This document shows positions 1 through 8,711 of a DNA stretch of 64,000 bases, in pieces. Position numbers and translations under genes: made by a program. The notes under the pieces are model-generated. The model made no database searches and was not told the DNA's origin. It worked only from the letters and a program-made list of their open reading frames with translations. Each line of letters starts with the position of its first letter. Within the stretch, counting starts at the first letter, position 1. This DNA is from Bythopirellula polymerisocia (GTDB lineage: Bacteria > Planctomycetota > Planctomycetia > Pirellulales > Lacipirellulaceae): contig NZ_SJPS01000002.1 in NCBI RefSeq assembly GCF_007860015.1, positions 558,898 through 622,897 of the forward strand, read 5' to 3'.

Positions 1-1882
1 TGTGTTCGGCCCGGGTGGCGAGTTCCTCGTACCTGAGGCGGGCAGCTTTGAATTGACCCTGAAAACGCAGACACGAAGCCACCAACCGCTCTGCCATCAG
101 AGTTGTCTCCGAGTCAGAACCATTAACCGCTTGAGACAACTCTGCGGCTTCGCTAGCGAGATTTTGCGAAGACGGGAATTTACCCAAATCGAATAACAAC
201 TTTGCCAAGGCAAATTGGAGTCGAGCTGCAATCGCTGGCTTTCCGGAGAATCGCTCGCGAACTCGTACACTGGCTTGCTGACACAACTCGGCAACGCTGA
301 AATCTTGCGAGTCGTAAAATGAGTCGAATCGGCTCGGTGTCTGAAGCATCTCAAGGGCGAAATCAGTCACATCCTCGGCTTCCTTACGGGCAGAGGTTTC
401 CTTCACCAATGCCTGTTCACGCTCTAGAGCCAAGGACCTAAACCGGGCTGCCGCTACCGTTGCAGACAAGGTAGCTGCAATTAACAAGAAGACGATCGCC
501 GCAGACAACCCAGCTACCAACGGCCTGCGTTGGCATAATCGCCAGCAGCGTTCCAGTCGGCTCAAGGGCCGTGCATGGATTGGTTCTCCTCGCAAATATC
601 TTTGCAGCTCATCAGCCAACTCCCTGGCGTTAGCGTACCGCTCCTGGGGTTCTTTCTCCAAACACTTGAGTGTGATGGTTTCCAGGTCGTGTGAAACATT
701 AGCGTTCAGCTTTCTGGGGCTGGGCGGCTCGTCGTTGATTACCTGGTGAATCAGCATGCGGGTGTTTCCGCGGAATGGTAGCTCGCCCGTGAGAAGTTGG
801 AACAGGATCACACCAAGAGAGTAAATGTCGCTGCGGCGGTCGGCCTTATGTGCTTCGCCTTGGGCCTGTTCGGGTGACATGTAGGCGGGAGTGCCGAGGA
901 GCTGCCCGTCAATCGTAACTGTCATCTCTCCCATATCACGGCGTGCCAAGCCAAAGTCCATAAGGTGTGGCTCCCTATCGCCGTCTATCATGATGTTCGC
1001 TGGCTTGAGGTCGCGGTGGATCACACCTTGCTCGTGAGCATAGTGCACGGCTTCAGCAACTTTCGCACATAACTCGGCTGCTTCTCGGCCAGTCAGCTTT
1101 TGGTCGGTGAGCCAATCGCTGAGCGTTAAGCCGTGAACAAAGTCACTGACGATATAAATCGATTCTCCATCGCGGCCAACTTCGTGGACGCTCACGATAT
1201 TGGGATGGTGCAATTGGGCGGCAGCGCGGGCTTCGTGAAAGAATCTTTCTTTCTCTTCGGAGGTCATCATACCCTGGCGTGGAATCTTAATGGCGACCAT
1301 GCGGTCGAGTTCCTTATCCCGCGCCTTCCACACACTTCCGAAGCTGCCGACCCCCAAACGCTCGACAAGTTCGAATCTCCCGAGTTGTGAGAGCGGAGGC
1401 GCTCTCTGTGTGGTATGACTTTGATCTACCAGGCTGAAATGAATTCCGCAACGTTTGCAGATCAGTTCGGTAAGCGGCGTGTCAACAGCCACCTGCGTCG
1501 GCGCATTGCAACTGGGGCAACGAATGTCTAAGTAAAGCGAGGGTATCTCAGTACGATCGAGGGGACCTGTCTCGACCTGCGCGGTCGACCTGCAAACGCC
1601 TAAACCTTCGCGGACGATTGCAGTATCGTTGGTAAACCTTGATTCATACTCAGAAGCAACTGGTGTCTGGCCACTCTCGCGACGATAAGAGACCTCCAGC
1701 GCGACGAGCTCTTGGAGCAGGCGTGTTCTAAGCGGTTCCTGCAGACCCTCGATATAGTCCTCGATGAGGGGGTGCAGCCCATCACACCATGCCTCCTCGA
1801 AACGATCACAAATCTGGTCGAGTTTGTGGAGCAGATGGGTCTGAGTGATTTCGTTAGGGTCCGCAGTCCGCTTTGGAATCAT
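1..1882 (-). CDS. Membrane-anchored Ser/Thr protein kinase with zinc ribbon (3' part outside window)
   Basis: Hanks-type kinase read from an ATG at 1882; the reading frame is still open at base 1, so the C-terminus is missing. About 627 residues are visible. A zinc ribbon (Cys122, Cys125, Cys142, Cys145) precedes the kinase domain (about 170-430): glycine loop GVGSFGSV near 177, VAIK lysine near 199, HRDLKPAN with catalytic Asp near 291, DFG near 309, and SPE. A proline/arginine-rich linker leads to one membrane helix (about 456-480). The outer part then begins with helical sequence that looks TPR-like. The start codon overlaps the stop of the sigma-factor gene upstream (shared ATGA, 1879-1882), so the two are probably translationally coupled. 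In planctomycetes such kinases are commonly paired with ECF-like sigma factors; the substrate here is unknown. Confidence 0.93.
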   Translation of the reverse strand, partial: MIPKRTADPNEITQTHLLHKLDQICDRFEEAWCDGLHPLIEDYIEGLQEPLRTRLLQELVALEVSYRRESGQTPVASEYESRFTNDTAIVREGLGVCRSTAQVETGPLDRTEIPSLYLDIRCPSCNAPTQVAVDTPLTELICKRCGIHFSLVDQSHTTQRAPPLSQLGRFELVERLGVGSFGSVWKARDKELDRMVAIKIPRQGMMTSEEKERFFHEARAAAQLHHPNIVSVHEVGRDGESIYIVSDFVHGLTLSDWLTDQKLTGREAAELCAKVAEAVHYAHEQGVIHRDLKPANIMIDGDREPHLMDFGLARRDMGEMTVTIDGQLLGTPAYMSPEQAQGEAHKADRRSDIYSLGVILFQLLTGELPFRGNTRMLIHQVINDEPPSPRKLNANVSHDLETITLKCLEKEPQERYANARELADELQRYLRGEPIHARPLSRLERCWRLCQRRPLVAGLSAAIVFLLIAATLSATVAAARFRSLALEREQALVKETSARKEAEDVTDFALEMLQTPSRFDSFYDSQDFSVAELCQQASVRVRERFSGKPAIAARLQFALAKLLFDLGKFPSSQNLASEAAELSQAVNGSDSETTLMAERLVASCLRFQGQFKAARLRYEELATRAEH

Positions 1883-2466
1883 TGTAATTCGACCCCTTTC
1901 GACCAGATCTGTCGGATGCAGTCGAGCTTGCGATCGACCGTACGTTCGACTCTTCCAATCGATTTTGCAATTTCGCGATTGGTGTAGCCCTCTAGTTTCA
2001 TCCGAGCCACTGTTTGCAGAGATGGCTCCAATACTTCCATCAAGCGGCAACACTCTTCGTTGATTGCGGCCACCATGTCCGGCGTGGGTTCATTCCCTGC
2101 TAGATTCTTGAAATACTCATCGTTGAGAGAATCGTCCAGCAATTGACCGAATCCTCGCTTTTGTGCGAGCGTATTGCGACGCAGATCAGCGGTTTTTCTG
2201 ACAGTAATCTTGGTGAGAAGCTGCCAGAGGTCTCTGCGGTCGTGCAGTTGGGGGAAGTTGTCGTCCTTGGCACGCGTAAAGAAAGTGTTCAGCGCGCTAA
2301 GAGCCACATCCTCGTCGTCGCGAACTTGCGGCGGCAAGTCGTCAAGCTTCCGGCGTGCCAAGGCGGCCAAGCGTAAAAAGTATCGGTCCCACAACTCCTT
2401 CTCAGCGACACTTTCGCTCCCCGTTTTAACTCGCTCGATCCAGTGCGTGATGGACCCGCTGTTCAT
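1879..2466 (-). CDS. ECF-type sigma-70 factor (planctomycete sigma70_ECF/HTH family)
   Basis: About 195 residues. An N-terminal sigma region 2-like helical segment (around E-L-W-D-R-Y-F) is followed by a C-terminal region 4 helix-turn-helix (about 145-185, with N-R-E-I-A-K-S-I-G and R-T-V-D-R-K). This matches the short ECF-like sigma factors common in planctomycetes. I chose the ATG at 2466; the frame extends to a TTG at 2517, but those extra residues look unconserved and neither start has a strong ribosome site. No anti-sigma factor is adjacent. Instead the downstream gene, overlapping by four bases, is a Ser/Thr kinase, which suggests control by phosphorylation (inference). Target promoters are unknown. 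Confidence 0.88.
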   Translation of the reverse strand: MNSGSITHWIERVKTGSESVAEKELWDRYFLRLAALARRKLDDLPPQVRDDEDVALSALNTFFTRAKDDNFPQLHDRRDLWQLLTKITVRKTADLRRNTLAQKRGFGQLLDDSLNDEYFKNLAGNEPTPDMVAAINEECCRLMEVLEPSLQTVARMKLEGYTNREIAKSIGRVERTVDRKLDCIRQIWSKGVELQ

Positions 2467-2853
2467 TGGTCGGCAGGCACTCTTGGCCTGCACCTTGATC
2501 GATAGAGTCACAACCAAGTTATCTACTCATTCGTAGTCGCAAATCTTGTACCTTTGGCATCATGGGTGCCTATTCAGGTGGGTGTAATAACTTGCAGGGG
2601 AAAGTGAGCGATTCCGCCCACCCGAGCGCCAACCTGCCCACCACTTGTTGATGGGATCGATAGAGGCTCTGAATAAAAGCTTTCGTAGCTTTCAACGAAA
2701 AATGTCGGAAAACTTGGACGGTTTACGAGTAACTATATGAGGCACTTCGGTGGGAGCGACAACCACCGGAGTGCTGGAGGCAAAACTCAGCGTTTGGCTA
2801 GAGTTGCTAAGCGTGAGTGACCAGCGCACCCTTGGCAAATAAGGAGAGCAGAG
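2467..2853. other. Intergenic, divergent promoter region
   Basis: No gene is supported. It separates the leftward sigma-kinase unit from the rightward PEP-CTERM gene, so promoters in both directions should lie here; I could not place them with confidence. A clear Shine-Dalgarno (AAGGAG, about 2840-2845) precedes the ATG at 2854. Confidence 0.5.
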
Positions 2854-3867
2854 ATGAAAACTACATCTATTTTCTTGACAACGTTCGTATGCAACACATT
2901 GTTGGGGATGTTATCCCACGCCGCGCCGATTGCGAGCGATTCCTTCGCCACGACGGCCGGCGGCAACGACTATGTTGCTTTTACATCTATCTTTAACCAG
3001 AATCCCACGGTCGGCGCGAGCGGCTTCGTTGGTGCTTGGGGCATTTCATCCACAGGTTCCATGGTGGTCGTCCCTGGTGGCTTGACGCACCCACTGACCC
3101 CCGGAGATACTTTTGACGGCCAGTTGGTTTCCTTCACGCAAGACGGTACTGTTGGGGGGGGCAAGGCTCGAAATTTAAGTCGCGAGATTGACTATACGCC
3201 GGTCGACGGAACGTATTACATGAGCTTGCTGCTTGGAAAGAACGCCCCATCGACACGTGTCGATCTTCTCGCCGGACTGGGCCGTGCACAACACGCAGAA
3301 ACAGGCATTTTTTCAATTGATGGGACCTGGATCGGCTTCGTTGACGGCGGCATTTCGTTCTTCAGTGGTCCTGGGGCAAGCATCACGCAACTCCTCAGCG
3401 CCGGCCAAGTGCCGGTTGATGAAACCTTCTTTGCTCTGCTGCAATACGACTTCACCACGTCAGGACCCGACACGGTGACCGCGACGATCTATAACGGCTC
3501 GTCCGTTGAGGTCGCAAGTCAGGCGTTCCCCGGACTCAACCTCGATCAGACCATGGGACGTTTTAGCGTCGCTACGCAAGACTTCGGCCCCGCTGCTTCT
3601 GTGGATGAGTGGCGTTTCGGCATGGCATTAAGCGATGTGATGGTTCAGCCACCGATTGAGGGCGACTTCGACCTCGACGGCGATGTCGATGGGGCGGATT
3701 TCCTGGCGTGGCAACGCGACCCCACTATCGGCAGCCTTGGTGATTGGCAAGCAAACTACGGCACACCCACTCCACTGTCGGAAAGCAGAGCAGCGATACC
3801 CGAGCCGGCGACCATTGTGTTGCTGTCGCTGGCCTCTTCGGCAGCACTTGCCCTGAGAAAACTTTAA
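2854..3867 (+). CDS. PEP-CTERM protein with dockerin-like segment
   Basis: 337 residues, exported. Signal peptide at about 1-24 (ends near S-H-A-A). The middle (25-265) is beta-rich, resembling the concanavalin-like jelly-roll domains of planctomycete PEP-CTERM proteins, but I do not recognise a named family. A single dockerin-like Ca-binding segment follows (GDFDLDGDVDGADFLAWQR, about residues 270-288) with a W-Q-A-N-Y-G half-repeat. The C-terminus has the sorting signal: I-P-E-P-A-T, a hydrophobic stretch, then R-K-L. The PEP-CTERM signal is recognised by an exosortase, which removes the tail and anchors or releases the protein at the cell surface. No exosortase gene is in this window. Good AAGGAG site upstream. 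Role unknown. Confidence 0.9.
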   Translation: MKTTSIFLTTFVCNTLLGMLSHAAPIASDSFATTAGGNDYVAFTSIFNQNPTVGASGFVGAWGISSTGSMVVVPGGLTHPLTPGDTFDGQLVSFTQDGTVGGGKARNLSREIDYTPVDGTYYMSLLLGKNAPSTRVDLLAGLGRAQHAETGIFSIDGTWIGFVDGGISFFSGPGASITQLLSAGQVPVDETFFALLQYDFTTSGPDTVTATIYNGSSVEVASQAFPGLNLDQTMGRFSVATQDFGPAASVDEWRFGMALSDVMVQPPIEGDFDLDGDVDGADFLAWQRDPTIGSLGDWQANYGTPTPLSESRAAIPEPATIVLLSLASSAALALRKL

Positions 3868-3996
3868 CAACCCATGGGAGGACCATTCATGACAGAAAAC
3901 TGACCGCTTTCACATTGAGGTAACATGCTACTCCATTTGAATGAATGTGGTCGAATCGTGTGTTAAAGAGTTCCTGTTAAATAGGAGGGTGATCTG

Positions 3997-4818
3997 ATGA
4001 AAAAGGCAATTTTATGTTTGGCGACTGCTGGACTGCTGGCGGGCATGCCTGTTTGTCTGCAGGGGCAAGTCATTCCGATTGATGATTTCGACCACATGAA
4101 TCCAGCCCTGCCTGGTTGGACCTTAGCTGATTTATCTGCCGGCCAACCCTGGGGTCCGGGCGATTATGACCCGAGTTCCGGCGCCCTGCGGGTGTACCAC
4201 TCGGGGAGCGAGCTGGTCCCGCCGGGGACGCCCTTCGCGACGACTGCCATGTTCGGCCTGTGGAACGCCTCGACCGACCCGCTGTACTCAAATGGCTACC
4301 TGCGGGCGAAGATCCGGACGGACGAGCAACAGAACAGCACGTCGATCCTGCTGCGGGCCGACCTAGCGACGGTAACAGGGTACCTGCTGTTTGGCTTCGC
4401 CAAGCCGCCTGGGCAGATGCCAGAGTTAGACGGGATGTTCTTCATGAGTAAGTTCGTCAATGGAGTCGAAACCAATATCTGGCTGAGTGGCATTGAGTAT
4501 CTTCCCGGTGAGGACTGGAATGTGGAGTTGGGGGCCATCGGGCCCCGCATTACTGGGAAGGTCTGGAAAATGGGTGAAATGGAACCGGCACTGCCTCAGT
4601 TCGACTGGATCGACCCCGATCCGATCCTCAGCGGGATGCTCGGGTTCTCGTCAGACAAGGCGTTAGGCAATACGATACCCGCTCGGGCCGACGCAACCTT
4701 CGACGATTTTGTCTTCTTTGCGGTCCCCGAGCCCGCAACGGTGTTGCTGCTACTGGTAGGATTCGCGTTCGCTTGCATGCGGGGACCCATGTCACATCGA
4801 AATCAACAAAGTCTTTAA
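3997..4818 (+). CDS. PEP-CTERM surface protein of unknown function
   Basis: 273 residues. Signal peptide 1-24 (MKKAILCL..., ending near L-Q-G-Q). The body looks like a beta-sandwich with many W/G/P turns, as in laminin G-like or concanavalin-like domains; no catalytic motif was recognised. There is no dockerin-like segment, unlike its neighbour. The C-terminus carries V-P-E-P-A-T, a 17-residue hydrophobic segment and a basic tail (C-M-R-G-P-M-S-H-R) that is longer than usual. The ribosome site is TAGGAGG about 10 bases before the ATG. It lies 129 bases after the previous PEP-CTERM gene and could be co-transcribed with it. Confidence 0.88.
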   Translation: MKKAILCLATAGLLAGMPVCLQGQVIPIDDFDHMNPALPGWTLADLSAGQPWGPGDYDPSSGALRVYHSGSELVPPGTPFATTAMFGLWNASTDPLYSNGYLRAKIRTDEQQNSTSILLRADLATVTGYLLFGFAKPPGQMPELDGMFFMSKFVNGVETNIWLSGIEYLPGEDWNVELGAIGPRITGKVWKMGEMEPALPQFDWIDPDPILSGMLGFSSDKALGNTIPARADATFDDFVFFAVPEPATVLLLLVGFAFACMRGPMSHRNQQSL

Positions 4819-5136
4819 TAGGAGAATAACCTAGAAACGGAGGAACATGATGCGATAGCAAATGGCATGGGCGGCAGTCGTAGTTGCGACTCGGCTGTCG
4901 CCCAAAGTGGGGATGGTCAAAACGCTGGGCAACTAGGCGAGTGCCCCGGCCATTAACCTAGCGTTGTGATGACCCGTGTAGTTAGCGCCGACGGTTCTTC
5001 CATCGATACTTTCATGATTGACCGTCGGACGCGCTAGCAGCGGTTCTCAAATGGTCGCCTTGATATTTAGTTGTACAATAATTGAACCCACACCCTTGAT
5101 CTGTTCTTCGGTTCGATGAAGGAAAGGAGGTGTGTG
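4819..5136. other. Intergenic region
   Basis: Apart from the hairpin at 4870-4904 I see no gene. The right end holds the strong ribosome site of the zinc-ribbon gene. Confidence 0.5.
4870..4904 (+). terminator. Possible hairpin terminator
   Basis: GGGCGGCAG at 4870-4878 pairs with CTGTCGCCC at 4896-4904 (one G-U pair), about 50 bases after the PEP-CTERM stop at 4818. No U-run follows, so this is a weak terminator call. Confidence 0.35.
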
Positions 5137-5139
5137 ATG
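5123..5139 (+). promoter_or_regulatory. Strong Shine-Dalgarno that fixes the start at 5137
   Basis: AAAGGAGGT followed by GTGTG and ATG at 5137. It favours 5137 over the earlier in-frame ATG at 5116, which has no such site. The 18 bases aaggaggtgtgtgatgaa recur exactly upstream of the membrane-protein gene at 8076. Confidence 0.8.
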
Positions 5140-5529
5140 AAATGTCCACGTGACGGCTCGCGACTATCAAGAGCCAAGATCGACGGTATTCGACTCAAGA
5201 AGTGCCCTGAATGTGCAGGAATCTGGCTCGACTTTCATGAGTTGGAGGCAGTCTGTGGGCTGAAACTTGCCGATGTCGAAAGTCATCTTCGGGAGGAGGT
5301 TGATGAGATAGTCAACAACACCGACGCGGTCGCAGGTTATATGCGGTGCCCACGGTGCCCCAACGGTCGACTGCAACAGATAACTTACACAATCTTGCGG
5401 CCGGTTAGGATTGATCGCTGTGATCAATGCTTAGGGTGCTGGGTCGACCATGGTGAATTGGACGTGATCGTGCAGGAAAAGCAGACGCTCGATGAAGAAT
5501 TATCGATAGCACATTTGCGGATGATTTAA
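5137..5529 (+). CDS. Double zinc-ribbon (zf-TFIIB type) protein
   Basis: 130 residues, cytoplasmic. Two zf-TFIIB-type ribbons can be seen: the first at about 3-35 (C-P-R-D ... C-P-E-C with G-I-W-L-D and H-E-L), the second at about 70-110 (C-P-R-C ... C-D-Q-C with C-W-V-D-H-G-E-L). In the first ribbon the second position is Asp instead of Cys, a substitution that is common in this family. The linker is acidic and helical. Proteins of this kind are widespread and poorly characterised; a role in nucleic-acid or protein binding is only a guess. It starts a run of genes with unusually strong ribosome sites (5137, 5965, 8076, 8712). Confidence 0.85.
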   Translation: MKCPRDGSRLSRAKIDGIRLKKCPECAGIWLDFHELEAVCGLKLADVESHLREEVDEIVNNTDAVAGYMRCPRCPNGRLQQITYTILRPVRIDRCDQCLGCWVDHGELDVIVQEKQTLDEELSIAHLRMI

Positions 5530-5964
5530 TTGGTGCCGCTGAGGTCGGAGAATCTGAACTGAAGGAATAAAGGGACAACGAATAATCGAACCTAGGAGAG
5601 TAAATAAGAATCTGCTAAGAGTTGAATCACAAAATCCGGCCGGCGAAGCTGTAATCCCAACTACTTCAAAACGACCGAGTTGACTGTTGCTATCCTATAT
5701 ATGTGTTTCAACAGTTTACTTCATATTTCGCCGTGGCAACCATATTGCCACTCTGGCAGGGGAGACTTATATGGGCGATTTGCATCGGTTACGGAGTCTG
5801 GATTGCTATGATTCTCGCTATCGAGCCACTCACCTAGCAAGACACGCAACCTGCAGAGCTATATCCATCCTCGACCAAAACTTAGGATCTATTCGACGAG
5901 TCAAGATGTAGATTTTCTGCTCGAGTAAACCTATAATTACATGCAGAAGAAGAGGAGGTGTTCG
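5530..5964. other. Intergenic region
   Basis: About 430 bases, fairly AT-rich, with no supported gene. A 74-codon open frame at 5687-5911 has no ribosome site and no recognisable protein features. The end carries AGGAGGT (about 5953-5959), the ribosome site of the TPR gene. Confidence 0.45.
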
Positions 5965-7605
5965 ATGAACGCGAATTCCTCAAAAACATTAGGATTGACA
6001 TCTCAAGAAGCGGAGTTAGTGAATCGGCTCTTCGCAATGGCAGTTCGACTGCTTAGCGTTTTAAGTTTACTAGTTCTCAATGCTCTGGTACATTGCGATT
6101 TCTCTCGTGCAGAGTCACAAGAATCTCTGCAAGCACCTCCTGCTTCTCATGACCAATTGAAGCAACTTATGGCACGGGGCGACGAGTTCGATCGTCGCCA
6201 CGACTTCCACGAGGCACTCAACTGCTACAACGAAGTCATTCGCCAAGACAGCACATATTCGATCGCCTATTTTCGTCGCGGCGTCACGTTGCAATTGCAA
6301 GGGGAATTAGATAAAGCTCTTGTGGATTGCGAATCATTTCTCAAGCTTGCCCCCGAATCGGCTCATGGTTACTGGCTAAGAGGTGCCATTTATGGAGATC
6401 AGGGGAGACTAGAAGAATCGTATGAAGCCTATGACAAAGCAATCCGACTCGATCCAAATTTACCGCAAGCCTACTATGGGCGCGCACTGGTGCATCAATC
6501 GCGCGGAAATCTACAAAAAGCTATGCGTGACTTCGATGAGGCAATCCGCTTGGCTCCTCATCACACTTATATCTACGAATTTCGCGCCAAACTGCTCTCC
6601 AAATTAGGTGAATTTGAGAAAGCCGTCGCGGACTATGACGTCGTTCTTCAAAAAGAGCCTGACAACAGTGAGGCCCATTACTACAGAGGCCAGAATCTCT
6701 ACCAATTGGAGAAATATGAGCAGGCGCTCGCCGATCTCGACGCGAGCCTCAAGTTGTATCCCGGGAGTGCAGAAGCTCATGTCCTCCGTGGCGGAATACG
6801 TCTCAAGTTGGAGCAGCTCGACGAAGCTTTACAAGACTTTGGAGAAGCGATACGGTACGATCCTGAACTCTGGAGTGCCTACTGGGGCCGGAGCGAAATC
6901 CATCAAGCCCGCGGAGAGAATCTACTCGCCATTCAAGAGCTTGACAATGTAATTCGCCTCAAGCCGGACCACAAACTCGCCTATGTTAGAAATGCCGTGC
7001 TATGCCGAGATCAGGGCGAGTTTGATAAAGCAATTCAGTCATACACACGGTTCCTGAAACTCGATGCGGACGACTATTGGCGAGCGAGCATTTTTGCCGG
7101 CCGCGGTGTCTGCTGGTCTGACAAAAAAGAGTATCGAAAGGCCATAGCCGACTATAGTGAGGCACTTCGGTTGGATCCTGATAATGACCTCTACTATTGT
7201 GCTCGTGCATCCTCCTGGGCCATGCTGCTTGAATTCGAAAAAGCACTCGAGGACTGTGACACCGGACTCCGCATCAACCCACAGTCCACGCACTTATACA
7301 CCGCACGCGGAAAGATACGTGGGCATGTTCTGACCTATGACAAAGGAATTGCTGATCTTAATCAGGCCACCCGAATCGATCCAAGCAATGCGGAAGCATA
7401 TTACCATCGTGGCTTATTGTATTGCGCTAAATACGAAGACGCAAAGGCGATTCCCGACTTCAATCGAGCCATCGAACTCGATCCCGAAAATGCCGTGATC
7501 TATGCCGCGCGGGGGTCTGCGTACTACTCCCTCGGTGAATTCGAAAAGGCAAGGGCGGATGAAGCGAAGGCAGATGAGCTGGGTATTGTCTACGAGGAGA
7601 TGTGA
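5965..7605 (+). CDS. TPR-repeat protein, membrane-anchored or exported (about 14 repeats)
   Basis: 546 residues from the ATG at 5965, chosen because AGGAGGT sits 6-7 bases upstream; an ATG at 5941 lies before the ribosome site. A hydrophobic segment at about 25-45 is a signal peptide or anchor. From about residue 60 to the end there are roughly fourteen 34-residue tetratricopeptide repeats of the type A-Y-x-x-R-G ... A-I-x-D-x-x-x-A-I-x-L-x-P, making a superhelical scaffold for protein binding. No enzymatic domain was seen. The gene for a small membrane protein starts three bases after its stop, so the two form an operon. The partner is unknown. Confidence 0.9.
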   Translation: MNANSSKTLGLTSQEAELVNRLFAMAVRLLSVLSLLVLNALVHCDFSRAESQESLQAPPASHDQLKQLMARGDEFDRRHDFHEALNCYNEVIRQDSTYSIAYFRRGVTLQLQGELDKALVDCESFLKLAPESAHGYWLRGAIYGDQGRLEESYEAYDKAIRLDPNLPQAYYGRALVHQSRGNLQKAMRDFDEAIRLAPHHTYIYEFRAKLLSKLGEFEKAVADYDVVLQKEPDNSEAHYYRGQNLYQLEKYEQALADLDASLKLYPGSAEAHVLRGGIRLKLEQLDEALQDFGEAIRYDPELWSAYWGRSEIHQARGENLLAIQELDNVIRLKPDHKLAYVRNAVLCRDQGEFDKAIQSYTRFLKLDADDYWRASIFAGRGVCWSDKKEYRKAIADYSEALRLDPDNDLYYCARASSWAMLLEFEKALEDCDTGLRINPQSTHLYTARGKIRGHVLTYDKGIADLNQATRIDPSNAEAYYHRGLLYCAKYEDAKAIPDFNRAIELDPENAVIYAARGSAYYSLGEFEKARADEAKADELGIVYEEM

Positions 7606-7608
7606 ACC

Positions 7609-7947
7609 ATGACCAATCTAGCGATTCATCATCCGAAATCGACATTAAACAAGGCGCTGATTTTCCTCGGCATCGCCTTCTTGATGCTGGCAGGTGGTAT
7701 TGCGGGTTTGATGTATAGTGTGACATTCTTGATGAATCTCGGACTCAAGTACCATGACAATTATGAATACTACAGGGGGTTTCTGGCCGGTTGCTTCGTG
7801 TGGTTAGCCGGACCTATTGGTTTTGCAACACCTGGAATCATGTATTGGTATTTCCGAACCCACGAAGTGCGATTCAGTCTCCGAGCGCTGTTGCTTGCGA
7901 CCACGCTCGTGGCAGCCCTGTCGGGACTCTATGCTTTCTCTCTGTGA
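7609..7947 (+). CDS. Small membrane protein (three predicted helices)
   Basis: 112 residues. Hydrophobic helices at about 16-42, 58-80 and 92-111. The end of the protein ([16 protein letters not shown]) matches a segment I know from many planctomycete inner-membrane proteins of unknown function. Its ribosome site (GAGGAG) lies inside the last codons of the TPR gene, three bases away, so the two products probably work together, perhaps as a membrane platform for the TPR protein (inference). Confidence 0.8.
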
Positions 7948-8021
7948 AAGGTGCATCACGACCGTCAGAAAGATTCGCACAATAAGGACGACTCATGTGG
8001 AAGTTTTTTTTGCGCGAACAT

Positions 8022-8041
8022 GAGAGTCACCAGTGACTCTC
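8022..8041. repeat. Perfect inverted repeat in a 5' leader
   Basis: GAGAGTCAC-CA-GTGACTCTC, 9-base arms (effective loop about 4 bases), 22 bases before the ribosome site of the gene at 8076. A run of eight T lies at about 8004-8011. No U-run follows the hairpin on either strand, so it looks more like an operator or leader structure than a terminator. Confidence 0.6.
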
Positions 8042-8075
8042 TACGCTACGCCGTCAAGGCAGAAGGAGGTGTGTG

Positions 8076-8453
8076 ATGAATACCTCGTCCCTGTCTGAAT
8101 TCGAAACAGTGAATCGCTCGGTTGCCCGTTGGGGATCGGTCGCTGCCGCGATCCTGTTCGCGGTTGGTTTTCTCACCGATCCGAGATTGTCCGCCAACCT
8201 TGTGATAGCCCAATGGATGCAAATCTTGCTGATCTTGCTCGTTTTTGTCGGCTATTTGCTCGCCTGGAAGAATCGATTTGAGCTTTCAGGCAGCATTTTA
8301 GCACTTTTTGCAATGGCCGGTTACTGGATTTGGTGCCGGATGTGTGTCAATCAGCTTCCAGACCCAATTGTCTTCATGCTGGCCGCACCAGCTTTATTTC
8401 ATGTGCTGGCCGTGCTGTTTCACAGAGTTTTGCGTTGGAGAAAGGCCAGTTGA
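8076..8453 (+). CDS. Small membrane protein (four predicted helices)
   Basis: 125 residues from the ATG at 8076, set by AAGGAGGT at 8063-8070. Four hydrophobic segments at about 20-36, 42-66, 73-90 and 97-117, ending in a basic tail (R-V-L-R-W-R-K-A-S). No family was recognised with certainty; the layout resembles small integral membrane proteins of unknown function found in many bacteria. The leader contains a perfect inverted repeat (8022-8041) and shares an 18-base start region with the zinc-ribbon gene at 5137, which hints at shared control or a duplicated leader. Confidence 0.78.
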   Translation: MNTSSLSEFETVNRSVARWGSVAAAILFAVGFLTDPRLSANLVIAQWMQILLILLVFVGYLLAWKNRFELSGSILALFAMAGYWIWCRMCVNQLPDPIVFMLAAPALFHVLAVLFHRVLRWRKAS

Positions 8454-8711
8454 GTTATGTGTATTTGTTAACCAAAACAAATATCGCGATGAATTTCATC
8501 CGCCTAATTCTCCACAGTTGCTGTTGGACTCCATGAATTGGAACTAGTCTAGCTGTGGTTTAGCGTGGTGATCTCATGTCTGCATGTTATGCCGAGATCC
8601 GACGAAACAGCGACTTCGTGCGTGCGATGTCCTCGAATAGTCGCCCCAGCTGTGGTTGGCGGGCAAAGTGGAATTCTGAAGTCAACATTTGGGAGAAGGA
8701 GGACTTGAATC

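Noticed and set aside
5687..5911. 74-codon open frame in the gap before the TPR gene
   Set aside because: No ribosome site, no protein-like composition, no recognised family.
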